Position numbers and translations under genes: made by a program
The notes under the pieces: model-generated
The model's input: the letters and a program-made list of their open reading frames with translations, nothing else
Database searches by the model: none
What the model was told of the DNA's origin: nothing
In this document: in pieces, positions 7,880 through 16,364 of the stretch
How the letters are laid out: every line of letters starts with the position of its first letter
Position numbering within the stretch: position 1 is the stretch's first letter
Origin: an uncultured Alistipes sp.
Lineage (GTDB): Bacteria > Bacteroidota > Bacteroidia > Bacteroidales > Rikenellaceae
DNA length: 53,887 bases
Direction of reading: 5' to 3'
Assembly: GCA_937911745.1 (NCBI GenBank)
Contig: CALDPX010000084.1
Location: 1-53,887 of the forward strand

Positions 7880-9475
7880 GTGAAGAATTTGGTAAGATAT
7901 ATCGTTGGGCTACTATGTGGCATACTCTCGGTATCGTGTATATTCGATAACGAGCTATGCTACATTGTACTTGATGGTGAGCGTACCATATCCTTCACTA
8001 TTGGGTGTGACGAATCTCTAACGCGCGTGGAGTGCAACCCTACAACCGAGGGCGTCCCGTTCGACTACTACATCGACCCTACGACCGTGCGGGCAATGCT
8101 GCTTAACCTTGATAATACCCCTATCGGCGAGATTAGTAGGCTCCAAATATGGCCCACAAATCAAGAGCAGACACAGTTCAAAATTACAGGTGTACTCCCC
8201 AAGAACATGGAGATAAACCTCCAAGACCCAAGGTGCAAACTTATTGTGATAGCCAACACCATCCCTGAAACTATCGAAAACGAGAAGACGCACTACAACT
8301 ATACGCAACTTGATCCTCGCAACGAGGGTAGCTCAATACCTATGTGGGGCGTAATGACTACTGATATCTCTCCACTGCTTAATGCCACATACTACGAGCT
8401 AACAGAAGATGTATGGCTATTGCGCTCTGCCGCAAAGATTGAGGTTAAACTATCGGATACGCTCAAAGAGCGAGGCACGGAGATAACATCGGCGACGTTG
8501 AAGTATTACAATATTGAGGGTAATGTCCTCCCCGCAAATTGGCAGACGTGCAACAATACGCAGGAACTTAACTGTGAGGCTGGCATCAATGTCTACCGCC
8601 ACGCAGCAGTGAAATACCCTCTTATCAAAGATGAAGAGTCGGGCGACTACTATGTATATATTCCAGAGTACGATAATATTAACTACCCTGGTGAGCGTAA
8701 CAAGATAAGCCTCTCGTTCTACGATCAGGGCAAAGATAAGATATTTGAAGATGCTATCTCATTCTGTGAATATAGCAATGGTAATAAGATTGAGGGCACA
8801 GACTATAACATCACACGAAACCATATATATAGATTTACCGTACGCTCTATTGCGGGCGAGAGCCTAATGCTCGAATACCATGTCGCCGACTGGGATGCCG
8901 AGGATTGGGGCAATAATGAAGAGTATAAGGAGCATGATATCTCCTACCCTACATACCTTAATCCATTGGTGCCATACGACTATTTGGTATCAGAGAATAA
9001 AGAGAACTATGTAATTACAGAGTCAGCAGAGATGTACTTCGGTGGTAATGACAATCTTGAGGAAGGAGCCTTTGTTGCCTACTTCAAAATACTCTCCCCA
9101 GGTAATGATCTTAATGCCGTGCAGTGGAAGCCTGGATTTATGGCATCCAAGGAGAACTATCGTATTAGAGTGTACCATATTGAAGATGGCGTAACCATTA
9201 CCAAGCTCGCATTCGATTCTGGCGGCGACAGCGACCTGCAAAAGCTATTGCCTGCGTGCGAGACTAATGATTGGTATAAGATAGTCATCTTCCCATTAAG
9301 TGCCGATGGTGCAGAGAGTACCACTATTGATCTTGGAATATCATACTATCAGGAGTGGACAGACCAGTACATAAATCTATTTATCAATGGCGAGTATGGC
9401 AATATTCGCTGGCCAAATAGCGGTACAAACCCGAAGATTATTGAGATTAAACATGTCGCTCAACCTATAAATTAG
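7880..9475 (+). CDS. Accessory (minor) fimbrial lipoprotein, Mfa3/Mfa4-like position
   Basis: A 531-aa protein with a GTG start at 7880; this gives a good signal peptide (VRYIVGLLCGILSVSC, lipobox SVSC). The fimbrillin-like core includes TISFTIGCDESLTRVE, RSAAKIEVKL and ITRNHIYRFTVRSIAGE, motifs shared with fimbrial subunits (the RxAAKI strand and the RNHIYRF strand). The C-terminal ~190 residues after YHVADWDAEDWG look like an added beta-rich domain with no family I can name. The position after the anchor gene and before two large proteins suggests a minor subunit that links shaft and tip. Confidence 0.65.
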   Translation: MKNLVRYIVGLLCGILSVSCIFDNELCYIVLDGERTISFTIGCDESLTRVECNPTTEGVPFDYYIDPTTVRAMLLNLDNTPIGEISRLQIWPTNQEQTQFKITGVLPKNMEINLQDPRCKLIVIANTIPETIENEKTHYNYTQLDPRNEGSSIPMWGVMTTDISPLLNATYYELTEDVWLLRSAAKIEVKLSDTLKERGTEITSATLKYYNIEGNVLPANWQTCNNTQELNCEAGINVYRHAAVKYPLIKDEESGDYYVYIPEYDNINYPGERNKISLSFYDQGKDKIFEDAISFCEYSNGNKIEGTDYNITRNHIYRFTVRSIAGESLMLEYHVADWDAEDWGNNEEYKEHDISYPTYLNPLVPYDYLVSENKENYVITESAEMYFGGNDNLEEGAFVAYFKILSPGNDLNAVQWKPGFMASKENYRIRVYHIEDGVTITKLAFDSGGDSDLQKLLPACETNDWYKIVIFPLSADGAESTTIDLGISYYQEWTDQYINLFINGEYGNIRWPNSGTNPKIIEIKHVAQPIN

Positions 9476-9485
9476 TGTCACGACA

Positions 9486-11897
9486 ATGAATATACGAGTA
9501 ATACATATAATGTCAGCACTTACGCTCTTGCTCCATATTGTGGGCTGCAGCTCTCATTTTGAGGAGCATATCCCCAGTATGGACAATCGTATAAAGCTCT
9601 ACTTTATGCCCTATGGCGAAACTCGCGCCACTATTGCAGATAATGAATATGAGTCATACCTGAGCCATCTTGACATCTTGTTCTACAAACTCAATGACGA
9701 TGGCATAACATATAGTGGATTTTACCACGAGCGAGTATCAGTATCTGCAACTCCTGATGGCGTAGTATCACTTGGTCTTACCAAACAGGACTTTGAAGAG
9801 GATAGAGCCTACAAAGTATATGTCATAGCCAATAGTGATCATAATGAGAGCATATACTACAAAAACGGGGCGCTCGTTGAACATAGCGATTTCCTCAATC
9901 TTGACCAGACAAATAGCAACATACATCTTTCAGGTATTGAGTTTGGAAATCCACATAGTCACTATCCCCAGATGTTCCTTATGGATGGCGTGGCATATAT
10001 GGGTGATAGCGAACCAGCGACACAATCTACCGTAATTATCAATAAGAGTGGTTCAACAGATGATGTGGTACTAAAAGTCACCTTAAGACGCGCTGCTGCC
10101 AAGATTATTGTTACTATCAAACCTGGCAACAAGGTAATCTTCACGCCAGAGCTTATTGCTCAATCACAGGGTTACTTGATGCGAAATATGCCCACACGCA
10201 CTACACTTGTTGAGGAGGGAGGCTACCCTCTAACAGAGGGTGGCGCGCGTCCATATTGGGCATCGACCACTATATCACAAACACCATATTACACACTCAT
10301 TGAAGACTCCGATGGCATTTATAATCTACAGATTACCGCCTACTGCTACTCACACACCTGGAATAGTAGTGAGGCATTCGACAAGGGTACATCATTGGTT
10401 GTTATGATTCCAATATTGTATAAGGAGAGCGATGATAGCACCCCTATAGAGTATATAAACAACTACTACCAGATATCTTTCAGCAAGATGGAGGGAAGTG
10501 TGGGCAATAGCTACCACCGAATTAAACGCAATACACTCTACGACCTACGCATTAACCTTAATGCACCAGGAGCCGAAGACTACTCTGCTCCAGAGAATAT
10601 AGAGGCTTTGCAATACTTCACAACGCCATGGCAGAGAGTAGATCTTGAGGTCACGGGCGAAAACACGGTAAAATATCTGAAGGTAAATAAGAACAAACTT
10701 ATAATGTACAACATTGATGAGGATCTGGAGTCTCTATACTTCTCATCCTCGTCACCAGTGACAGTAACCTATGTTCCCAATAGTGGTTACTATCTTAATA
10801 AGTATAGCGAAAGGGTGTCATTAAGCAATCGCGAGATACAGAATATCTATGGCATTGTAGATGCCAATGCTCACTCGGGTAATATCGAAGTACATAGCGA
10901 GGTGCCAACAAATAACACTATACGCTACTTCCAAATTCAAGTAGAGAACGAGGATGGTCTTACTGAGATTATTGACGTCGAGCAGTATCCATTGATCTAC
11001 ATCACAAACTCACTGCCATGGTTCTCATACCGCGATGACTATTTCTATCGCACAACGGATGGACATTCGTTTAGAGGCAATGTAGATAGATTAACCGCCG
11101 CAGGAGATGACCCTACGACATATCTATTCGAGCGCGACCATATTGTAAGTATCTATACAATTGATGATGTAGATCTTAACACGAAGAGTGTCAAATACAC
11201 CTATACCAGTGCTTCGCCGACAAATGGCTACGGCTGGACAGCCTCCAAGGTGCGAGGCAATAAAAACAACGATGGTAAGAGGTACGCCATCAACTATTAC
11301 TCCTACACTTACGCACGCAGTGGCGGTAGCTGGTGGGGTGGTGGCAGCTATAAGTGGACAATGAGCACCACAAACTGCGAGACACACAATGTGCGTAACT
11401 ATATGGTTCGCGTGATGGCAACATCACAAGACTATACCCTTGCTCGACCGAATATAGACGAATATGGATATACTGCAGAAGATGATGCTAACGCCAAGTT
11501 GGTATCACCCTCGTTTGTTATAGCCTCGCGCCTTGGTGCAGTGCTATCGACATATAGCAATCTTGACAAGCTTAGCAGTCGGGAGAAGTTGGTTGTCTTT
11601 GCCGACCACTGCAAGAACTATGTTGAGGTTGATGATATTAACGATGATGGTCAGGCTCCATATACGGTATATGATAACTGGCGCCTACCTACTGAGGCAG
11701 AGCTTAAGATTATCATGGAGCTTCAGGGTGGTGACGGTGTAGATGCTCCAGCTATCGACTTCTTGCTCAATGGTGGATACTATATGAGCGCAAGTGGTCC
11801 TGTGTATAATCCTAAAAACAATAGCAATGTCAGCGAGGCTGCCGATAAGTGGAGCGTCACAGATGTCGCCATACGTTGCGTAAGAGATGCCTATTAA
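9486..11897 (+). CDS. Large fimbrial accessory/tip lipoprotein with C-terminal FISUMP-like domain
   Basis: An 803-aa protein with lipobox HIVGC near residue 21. The N-terminal fimbrillin-type fold shows DNRIKLYFMPYGETRAT (possible Arg-cleavage), LTKQDFEEDRAYKVYVIANSD, and RRAAAKIIVTIK with YHRIKRNTLYDLRINL. A middle region (about 400-600) is of unknown fold. A Gly/Ser/Trp-rich stretch (SGGSWWGGGSYKW) lies near residue 620. The C-terminal ~140 residues (YDNWRLPTEAELKIIMEL and the terminal DVAIRCVRDAY) resemble lectin-like or FISUMP-type domains seen on surface proteins. An adhesive role at the tip is likely but inferred. Confidence 0.65.
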   Translation: MNIRVIHIMSALTLLLHIVGCSSHFEEHIPSMDNRIKLYFMPYGETRATIADNEYESYLSHLDILFYKLNDDGITYSGFYHERVSVSATPDGVVSLGLTKQDFEEDRAYKVYVIANSDHNESIYYKNGALVEHSDFLNLDQTNSNIHLSGIEFGNPHSHYPQMFLMDGVAYMGDSEPATQSTVIINKSGSTDDVVLKVTLRRAAAKIIVTIKPGNKVIFTPELIAQSQGYLMRNMPTRTTLVEEGGYPLTEGGARPYWASTTISQTPYYTLIEDSDGIYNLQITAYCYSHTWNSSEAFDKGTSLVVMIPILYKESDDSTPIEYINNYYQISFSKMEGSVGNSYHRIKRNTLYDLRINLNAPGAEDYSAPENIEALQYFTTPWQRVDLEVTGENTVKYLKVNKNKLIMYNIDEDLESLYFSSSSPVTVTYVPNSGYYLNKYSERVSLSNREIQNIYGIVDANAHSGNIEVHSEVPTNNTIRYFQIQVENEDGLTEIIDVEQYPLIYITNSLPWFSYRDDYFYRTTDGHSFRGNVDRLTAAGDDPTTYLFERDHIVSIYTIDDVDLNTKSVKYTYTSASPTNGYGWTASKVRGNKNNDGKRYAINYYSYTYARSGGSWWGGGSYKWTMSTTNCETHNVRNYMVRVMATSQDYTLARPNIDEYGYTAEDDANAKLVSPSFVIASRLGAVLSTYSNLDKLSSREKLVVFADHCKNYVEVDDINDDGQAPYTVYDNWRLPTEAELKIIMELQGGDGVDAPAIDFLLNGGYYMSASGPVYNPKNNSNVSEAADKWSVTDVAIRCVRDAY

Positions 11898-11915
11898 CAT
11901 CAATACCTCAAACAT

Positions 11916-14900
11916 ATGAGACGTTTACTACTTATATACATAACATTAGTGTCACTCATATCGTGCCAGAGCGATGTGGTCAATGATGAGGCTTACAAGC
12001 CGCTACCCGATATTACCGTTCCAGAGGGTTATACACGCATCGATTTTACGGCTAATATCAGCGACCTTAAGAGTGTCGATACGCGCGCTGTTGACCCAGA
12101 TGGATTGGATCTCAACAATATGACTCTATTCTGCTTCAACGAGTATGGTCTATATATCAGCTCCGAGGTTGCCTATCTTAATACACATACTGTCGATAGT
12201 GGCACATTCTCGGCAATCATCCCTAATAATACGCATATCATCCACTTTCTTGCTAACCATAGTGAGGGTCTCTACGATGATAGCAACTTTCCGGGTCAGA
12301 CCGAGAGTATGGTAATTGCAAATATGGAGGGCGGCTCAGGAATGCTGGTCTACTGGTCGCGTTTCGAGAAGGATACTACGAGTGAAAAGAGTATCAGAGA
12401 GCAAATCGCCGATCTTAGCTATCAGATTAATGGCACGACAGTAAATGGCGTAAAGCTAATTCGTAACCAGGCTAAGATTACTATCGACCAATGGGAGACC
12501 GCAGAATTTGTCGTCACGGGTTTTCGTACCGTTAATATCCCAGCCTTTGGTACGGTCGCGCCACACCATCCAGAGCGTCATTTCGACATTGTTAACGATT
12601 GGGAGACCACCGATGAGTTTGTTACACTTCCCAACAATCAATCTATAATGACAGATATCACAGATATTAACACTAAGCCCGAAGATTATATTTTTGAAAC
12701 GATAAACTCTGGCGATAGACTCGTAAGTGTTATTATCCGTGGACATAGACCAGGTGAGACAGAGGCAGACGATAAATATTACCGAGTGGTGTTGCAGAAT
12801 GAAGATGGCAGTAACTTTATGATACGACGCAACCATCACTACAACATACACATTGCTGGTATGCTATCATTCGGGCAAAATAGCTTTGAAGAGGCACTTA
12901 ACGGAGCAGCATCAAACAATGCATGGATATCTATTGATGAGTGGGTAAATGAGATATCGGACGGTTTAGAGACTCTATGGGTTGAGCAGACCGCCTATGT
13001 ACTCAGTAGTGACAAGTATGCAGGTACCAACTGGACTCTACCTTATAAGTACACCATCGACAATCATGGCAGCGCAGAAGCACCAACAGTTACTTGGCTT
13101 GACAATAATGTCGCCTACGACAATATAACCAATAACTATAACACGACAACTGGCGAGGGCGAGATTACATTGCGCCTATACCCAATGTATGAGGGCAATG
13201 AGCAGCAGGTAGGCTCACTACTGATAAAGAAGGGAAAGCTACAGCGCAAGATTACCATATATATCATTCGTACACAGATATTTACGCCTGCATGGATATC
13301 ATCGCAGGTGTATGGTGTGGCTGACGAACATGTTACGCTTATGTTCACAGTCCCAGATACCTGTCCCGATGCACTATTCCCCTTTACGGTGTTGGTATCA
13401 GTTAACCATCTTGATGTGCGTTCCAGCTCTGGTGAGCAGCTACCGGTGTATATCAAAGGCGAGGAGGGTTACTTTGGCGATGACTGGGAGGGTATCAACT
13501 ATAAGTATGCCTATACCGTAACAGAGCCTGGTAAGCACCGTCTTCATATGCGTTCTATCCTCAAACATCAGGATGGCGATACGGAGAGTGTGCATCTTGA
13601 GGCGAACTTCTTTGAGACCATCACCAAGACTGCTATATTCAGTGGATACGATCATGTGCACCGTAGAATATTTATCGATAATCTTCACTCTTATGGTAAT
13701 ATACATGCCGATGATGAGGTGCTATACTATATGCTTGTGCCTCAGAAGCGTGCGCATCCACTTGTATTTACCATTATGTTGCAGGAGCGACAGGCTGATG
13801 GTACTTATACACCTTATGACCACGCACCTACATATGATAGTGCCGAGTGGCATAAGAATGGTTGTGATGAGTTCTTGATTTACTCAAAAACTTTTAGCGA
13901 CTATCGAACATATTTTGACCATAACGAAGATGTTTACGAGGAGATTCAAGACTTGGCATGGGAGGGCGATGTGATACTCTTTAGCGAGGATACTTGGAGT
14001 ACCAATGGCCGTGTTATGGCTTTCCGAACGCAGGACTACAAAACGCCTCCGTCAACACCAGATATGTATGGTCTGCAGGATGATGGAACATATAATATCT
14101 TCTTCCTTACTAACAGCACTGATAATAAGGATGTTGTGCGTGTGGCATCAAACAACCATATGAGTCCTCACGCCTATAAATATAAACGCGATGGTATAAC
14201 ATCTATTACAGACCACAACTACGATGGCAACGAGTATCGCTCGGTAATTTTCGATGTTGCGCACTATCGTCCATATCGCTTTGCTGCACAGGTGAAAGTG
14301 TCAGATGCAGATGGCCAAAATACGGTGGTGATACCTTCAAATAGTGAGTTGTTGAGTAACGAGGTGCACGGTTCGCAGGATGAGGCTGTAGATGATGTAG
14401 AGTTAAGTTATAAGCCTGGTCAGAAGGTAGATATTCTCCTCGATATTACAAGTTTCAAAGGCTCGGATGGCTGCTCGGTACACCCCTTTGGAGAGAACTT
14501 TGGTGACCACTTCGAGGTATATATAGACGCTCCAATGCTTGAGATAGACTATGAGCGCTATCCTGAGAGTTGGTATAAGGAGAATAATGGTTCGGGATTA
14601 AATGTAGACAAGTTACGCAGTGACCCTACAACCCCTGGTCGATTTATATACACAGTAGACCGTCACCGTGACCACGAGCGTGAGTTTGGTGCTGAGGGAC
14701 TCTCTGTCGTTAATGTAGATCGTTCGACAACCCAATTTAATGAGTTTGGTTCGAAGGTGCCTGTAGTGGGTAGTATCGACCAGACGGGTGAGCGTAAGAG
14801 TTTGCCATTTAAGAAGAGCTCAATTACGGCAGGTGGTAATATACATATCTCTACCGATAAGGATAAGGTGATATTCTGGGATAAGACATTCAATGTTGAG

Positions 14901-15245
14901 ACATCGCATATTATGGGCAATATATATTACCGCGATGAGCAAGGTGAGCATCCCATACCCCACAATTCGTTTGTGGCCTTTGTTCGTCTTCGCACAGGTG
15001 CGCGTATTGGCGTAGCGACCATATATGAGGATGGCAGGTTTGAACTTAACCTTCGCGAAGAGTATAAATATACATGGACAGATGACCCTATCGACTTCTA
15101 CTACACTATAGAGGACAATGGTGGAAATAAGATTACATACAATCTCAACTATGAAGTGGATGGCGAGGCTAAGAGCGTTGATCTGGAGTTGCTAAACAAG
15201 TGGGCGAATGATGGCACACCAATCATCCTTACACGCCAAATGTAG
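11916..15245 (+). CDS. Very large fimbrial tip-like lipoprotein
   Basis: A 1109-aa protein with lipobox SLISC (Cys about residue 17). The N-terminal ~340 residues follow the fimbrillin plan: YTRIDFTANISDLKSVDTRA (possible Arg site), LDLNNMTLFCFNEYG, NQAKITIDQW and the FMIRRNHHYNIHIAGML strand. The following ~750 residues are beta-rich (Ig-like GKLQRKITIYIIRTQ) and include a transition to VYGVADEHVTLMF. I see no VWA or enzymatic motif. It is the last and largest gene of the operon, where Bacteroidales fimbrial clusters usually place the tip adhesin. No terminator is seen immediately downstream. Confidence 0.65.
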   Translation: MRRLLLIYITLVSLISCQSDVVNDEAYKPLPDITVPEGYTRIDFTANISDLKSVDTRAVDPDGLDLNNMTLFCFNEYGLYISSEVAYLNTHTVDSGTFSAIIPNNTHIIHFLANHSEGLYDDSNFPGQTESMVIANMEGGSGMLVYWSRFEKDTTSEKSIREQIADLSYQINGTTVNGVKLIRNQAKITIDQWETAEFVVTGFRTVNIPAFGTVAPHHPERHFDIVNDWETTDEFVTLPNNQSIMTDITDINTKPEDYIFETINSGDRLVSVIIRGHRPGETEADDKYYRVVLQNEDGSNFMIRRNHHYNIHIAGMLSFGQNSFEEALNGAASNNAWISIDEWVNEISDGLETLWVEQTAYVLSSDKYAGTNWTLPYKYTIDNHGSAEAPTVTWLDNNVAYDNITNNYNTTTGEGEITLRLYPMYEGNEQQVGSLLIKKGKLQRKITIYIIRTQIFTPAWISSQVYGVADEHVTLMFTVPDTCPDALFPFTVLVSVNHLDVRSSSGEQLPVYIKGEEGYFGDDWEGINYKYAYTVTEPGKHRLHMRSILKHQDGDTESVHLEANFFETITKTAIFSGYDHVHRRIFIDNLHSYGNIHADDEVLYYMLVPQKRAHPLVFTIMLQERQADGTYTPYDHAPTYDSAEWHKNGCDEFLIYSKTFSDYRTYFDHNEDVYEEIQDLAWEGDVILFSEDTWSTNGRVMAFRTQDYKTPPSTPDMYGLQDDGTYNIFFLTNSTDNKDVVRVASNNHMSPHAYKYKRDGITSITDHNYDGNEYRSVIFDVAHYRPYRFAAQVKVSDADGQNTVVIPSNSELLSNEVHGSQDEAVDDVELSYKPGQKVDILLDITSFKGSDGCSVHPFGENFGDHFEVYIDAPMLEIDYERYPESWYKENNGSGLNVDKLRSDPTTPGRFIYTVDRHRDHEREFGAEGLSVVNVDRSTTQFNEFGSKVPVVGSIDQTGERKSLPFKKSSITAGGNIHISTDKDKVIFWDKTFNVETSHIMGNIYYRDEQGEHPIPHNSFVAFVRLRTGARIGVATIYEDGRFELNLREEYKYTWTDDPIDFYYTIEDNGGNKITYNLNYEVDGEAKSVDLELLNKWANDGTPIILTRQM

Positions 15246-15329
15246 GTAAGGTGGAGATAGTATGCTTATTATTTGCGACTAAGCAGACGAGATATTTTAC
15301 AACGACTGTTTACTTCAGCAAAGACTCCA

Positions 15330-15587
15330 TTACTCGTCTTGGACAACATTTTGCACAATTATATCCTGGACAGAGGCTCCGATAAACTCTATAAGAGCAT
15401 TAGGATTGATGGCTATTTGTAACCCCCTGACGCCAGCACTTATATATATCGTATCGTAAAGAAGGCAGGTCGAATGTATAAATGTTGGGAATGGCCTCTT
15501 CATGCCAATAGGTGTGCAGCCGCCACGGATATAGCCTGTTGTAGGCAGCAGCTCTTTCATTGGTATAAGCACCCTCCAAATCTTCAA
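15330..15587 (-). pseudogene. Truncated ybaK/ebsC-like Cys-tRNA(Pro) deacylase relic
   Basis: An 85-codon minus-strand frame with the hallmark of the YbaK C-terminal half: IPMKELLPTTGYIRGGCTPIG, then MKRPFPTFI and ISAGVRGLQI. Intact YbaK proteins are about 155-160 aa, so roughly the first 70 residues are missing. Upstream there is only AT-rich DNA. The family hydrolyses Cys mis-charged on tRNA-Pro; this fragment lacks the N-terminal part of the editing pocket and is probably dead. Its position between the fimbrial operon and repeat copy B marks a rearrangement edge. Confidence 0.75.
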
Positions 15588-15762
15588 ATGTTGAGTTCTG
15601 TTTCATATCTCAGTTTTTTATATACAATAGAAACTTTTCAAAAAAATTCAATAAAATGAGCAACTTTATTTTTAGGTGTATATCTAAATAGTTGGTAATC
15701 AATTATTAAGCGATTGGTTGTTTGTGCGCCAATAACAGAAAACTATTTTAATTGGATAACTA

Positions 15763-15858
15763 CAGTGAGTGTCGTGTGAGTGTAAATCTCAAAGCAAGCA
15801 CAACTCTTTGAGTAATTGAGAGTAACAGAAAAGCATTAAAGCCCCGCCGGGATCACGA
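15763..15858. repeat. Island-flanking repeat, copy B
   Basis: The partner of 297-390, in direct orientation. The first 30 bases match with one difference, and the AAAGCATT/AAGCCCCG block near the end also matches. Unlike copy A, it is immediately followed by a strong terminator (15861-15890), as if it were the tail of a transcribed unit. Confidence 0.55.
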
Positions 15859-15860
15859 AT

Positions 15861-15890
15861 AAAGGAGTCGATTTTTTCGACTCCTTTTTT
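15861..15890 (+). terminator. Rho-independent terminator after repeat B
   Basis: AAAGGAGTCGA pairs with TCGACTCCTTT around a TTTT loop, followed by T residues. Outer bases ATCAC/GTGAT extend the stem. It could end fimbrial-operon read-through or a small transcript from the repeat. Confidence 0.8.
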
Positions 15891-15908
15891 GTGATACGAG
15901 CATTGACA

Positions 15909-15941
15909 TTCCCCCTAAATCCCCCTTTGTCAAAGGGGGAC
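15909..15941. repeat. Palindromic CCCCCTAAATCCCCCTTTG element, partial copy
   Basis: The left arm (TTCCCCCTAAATCCCCCTTTG) is complete, while the right arm stops after CAAAGGGGGA. The same element occurs as a perfect 43-bp palindrome at 37671-37713 and as another partial copy near 37842, on the other side of the PUL. Confidence 0.7.
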
Positions 15942-16364
15942 TTGTCGCTTCGCTCCGAAACTCTGTGAAATGTTTGTGCGTAATCGGGACATTGGGCACA
16001 GATCCAGCCAAATTCTGCGGGTTACGCCTTTTGCAATCCCGATAAAATCGGGTGAAATCCGATGCAATTCCCCTCGCACGACAATTCCAATCCCAAACGA
16101 AGAGAGAAGTGTGTGACCAACTTTTACATTTTCTTTGCGAGGTTACAAATTCTCGTTACATAATTTTCGTAACGTAAAAATTGCAATGCAACGATTAGAA
16201 TGTTTTCTTAAAAGTTTAACAAACATCTATTTTCTCAAATTATCCAATTCTGCACGTGTGTGTAATCGATTGGGGGAGCGATTATGTTTTGAAACCTCCC
16301 AAGGAATGCGTTGTGTTGTCTCAGCCGTCTCATTACGAGAAAATACAATATTCTGAGATGGTAA
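15942..16364. other. Non-coding stretch downstream of the PUL
   Basis: No gene is recognised. It holds short inverted pieces (for example AATCCCGATAAAATCGGG near 16035) and AT-rich DNA up to the HTCS stop codon. I see no clear minus-strand terminator for the PUL operon. Confidence 0.4.

Noticed and set aside
15400..15606. 68-codon minus-strand frame overlapping the ybaK relic
   Set aside because: It is the off-frame shadow of the ybaK fragment, which has the recognisable motif in the other frame.
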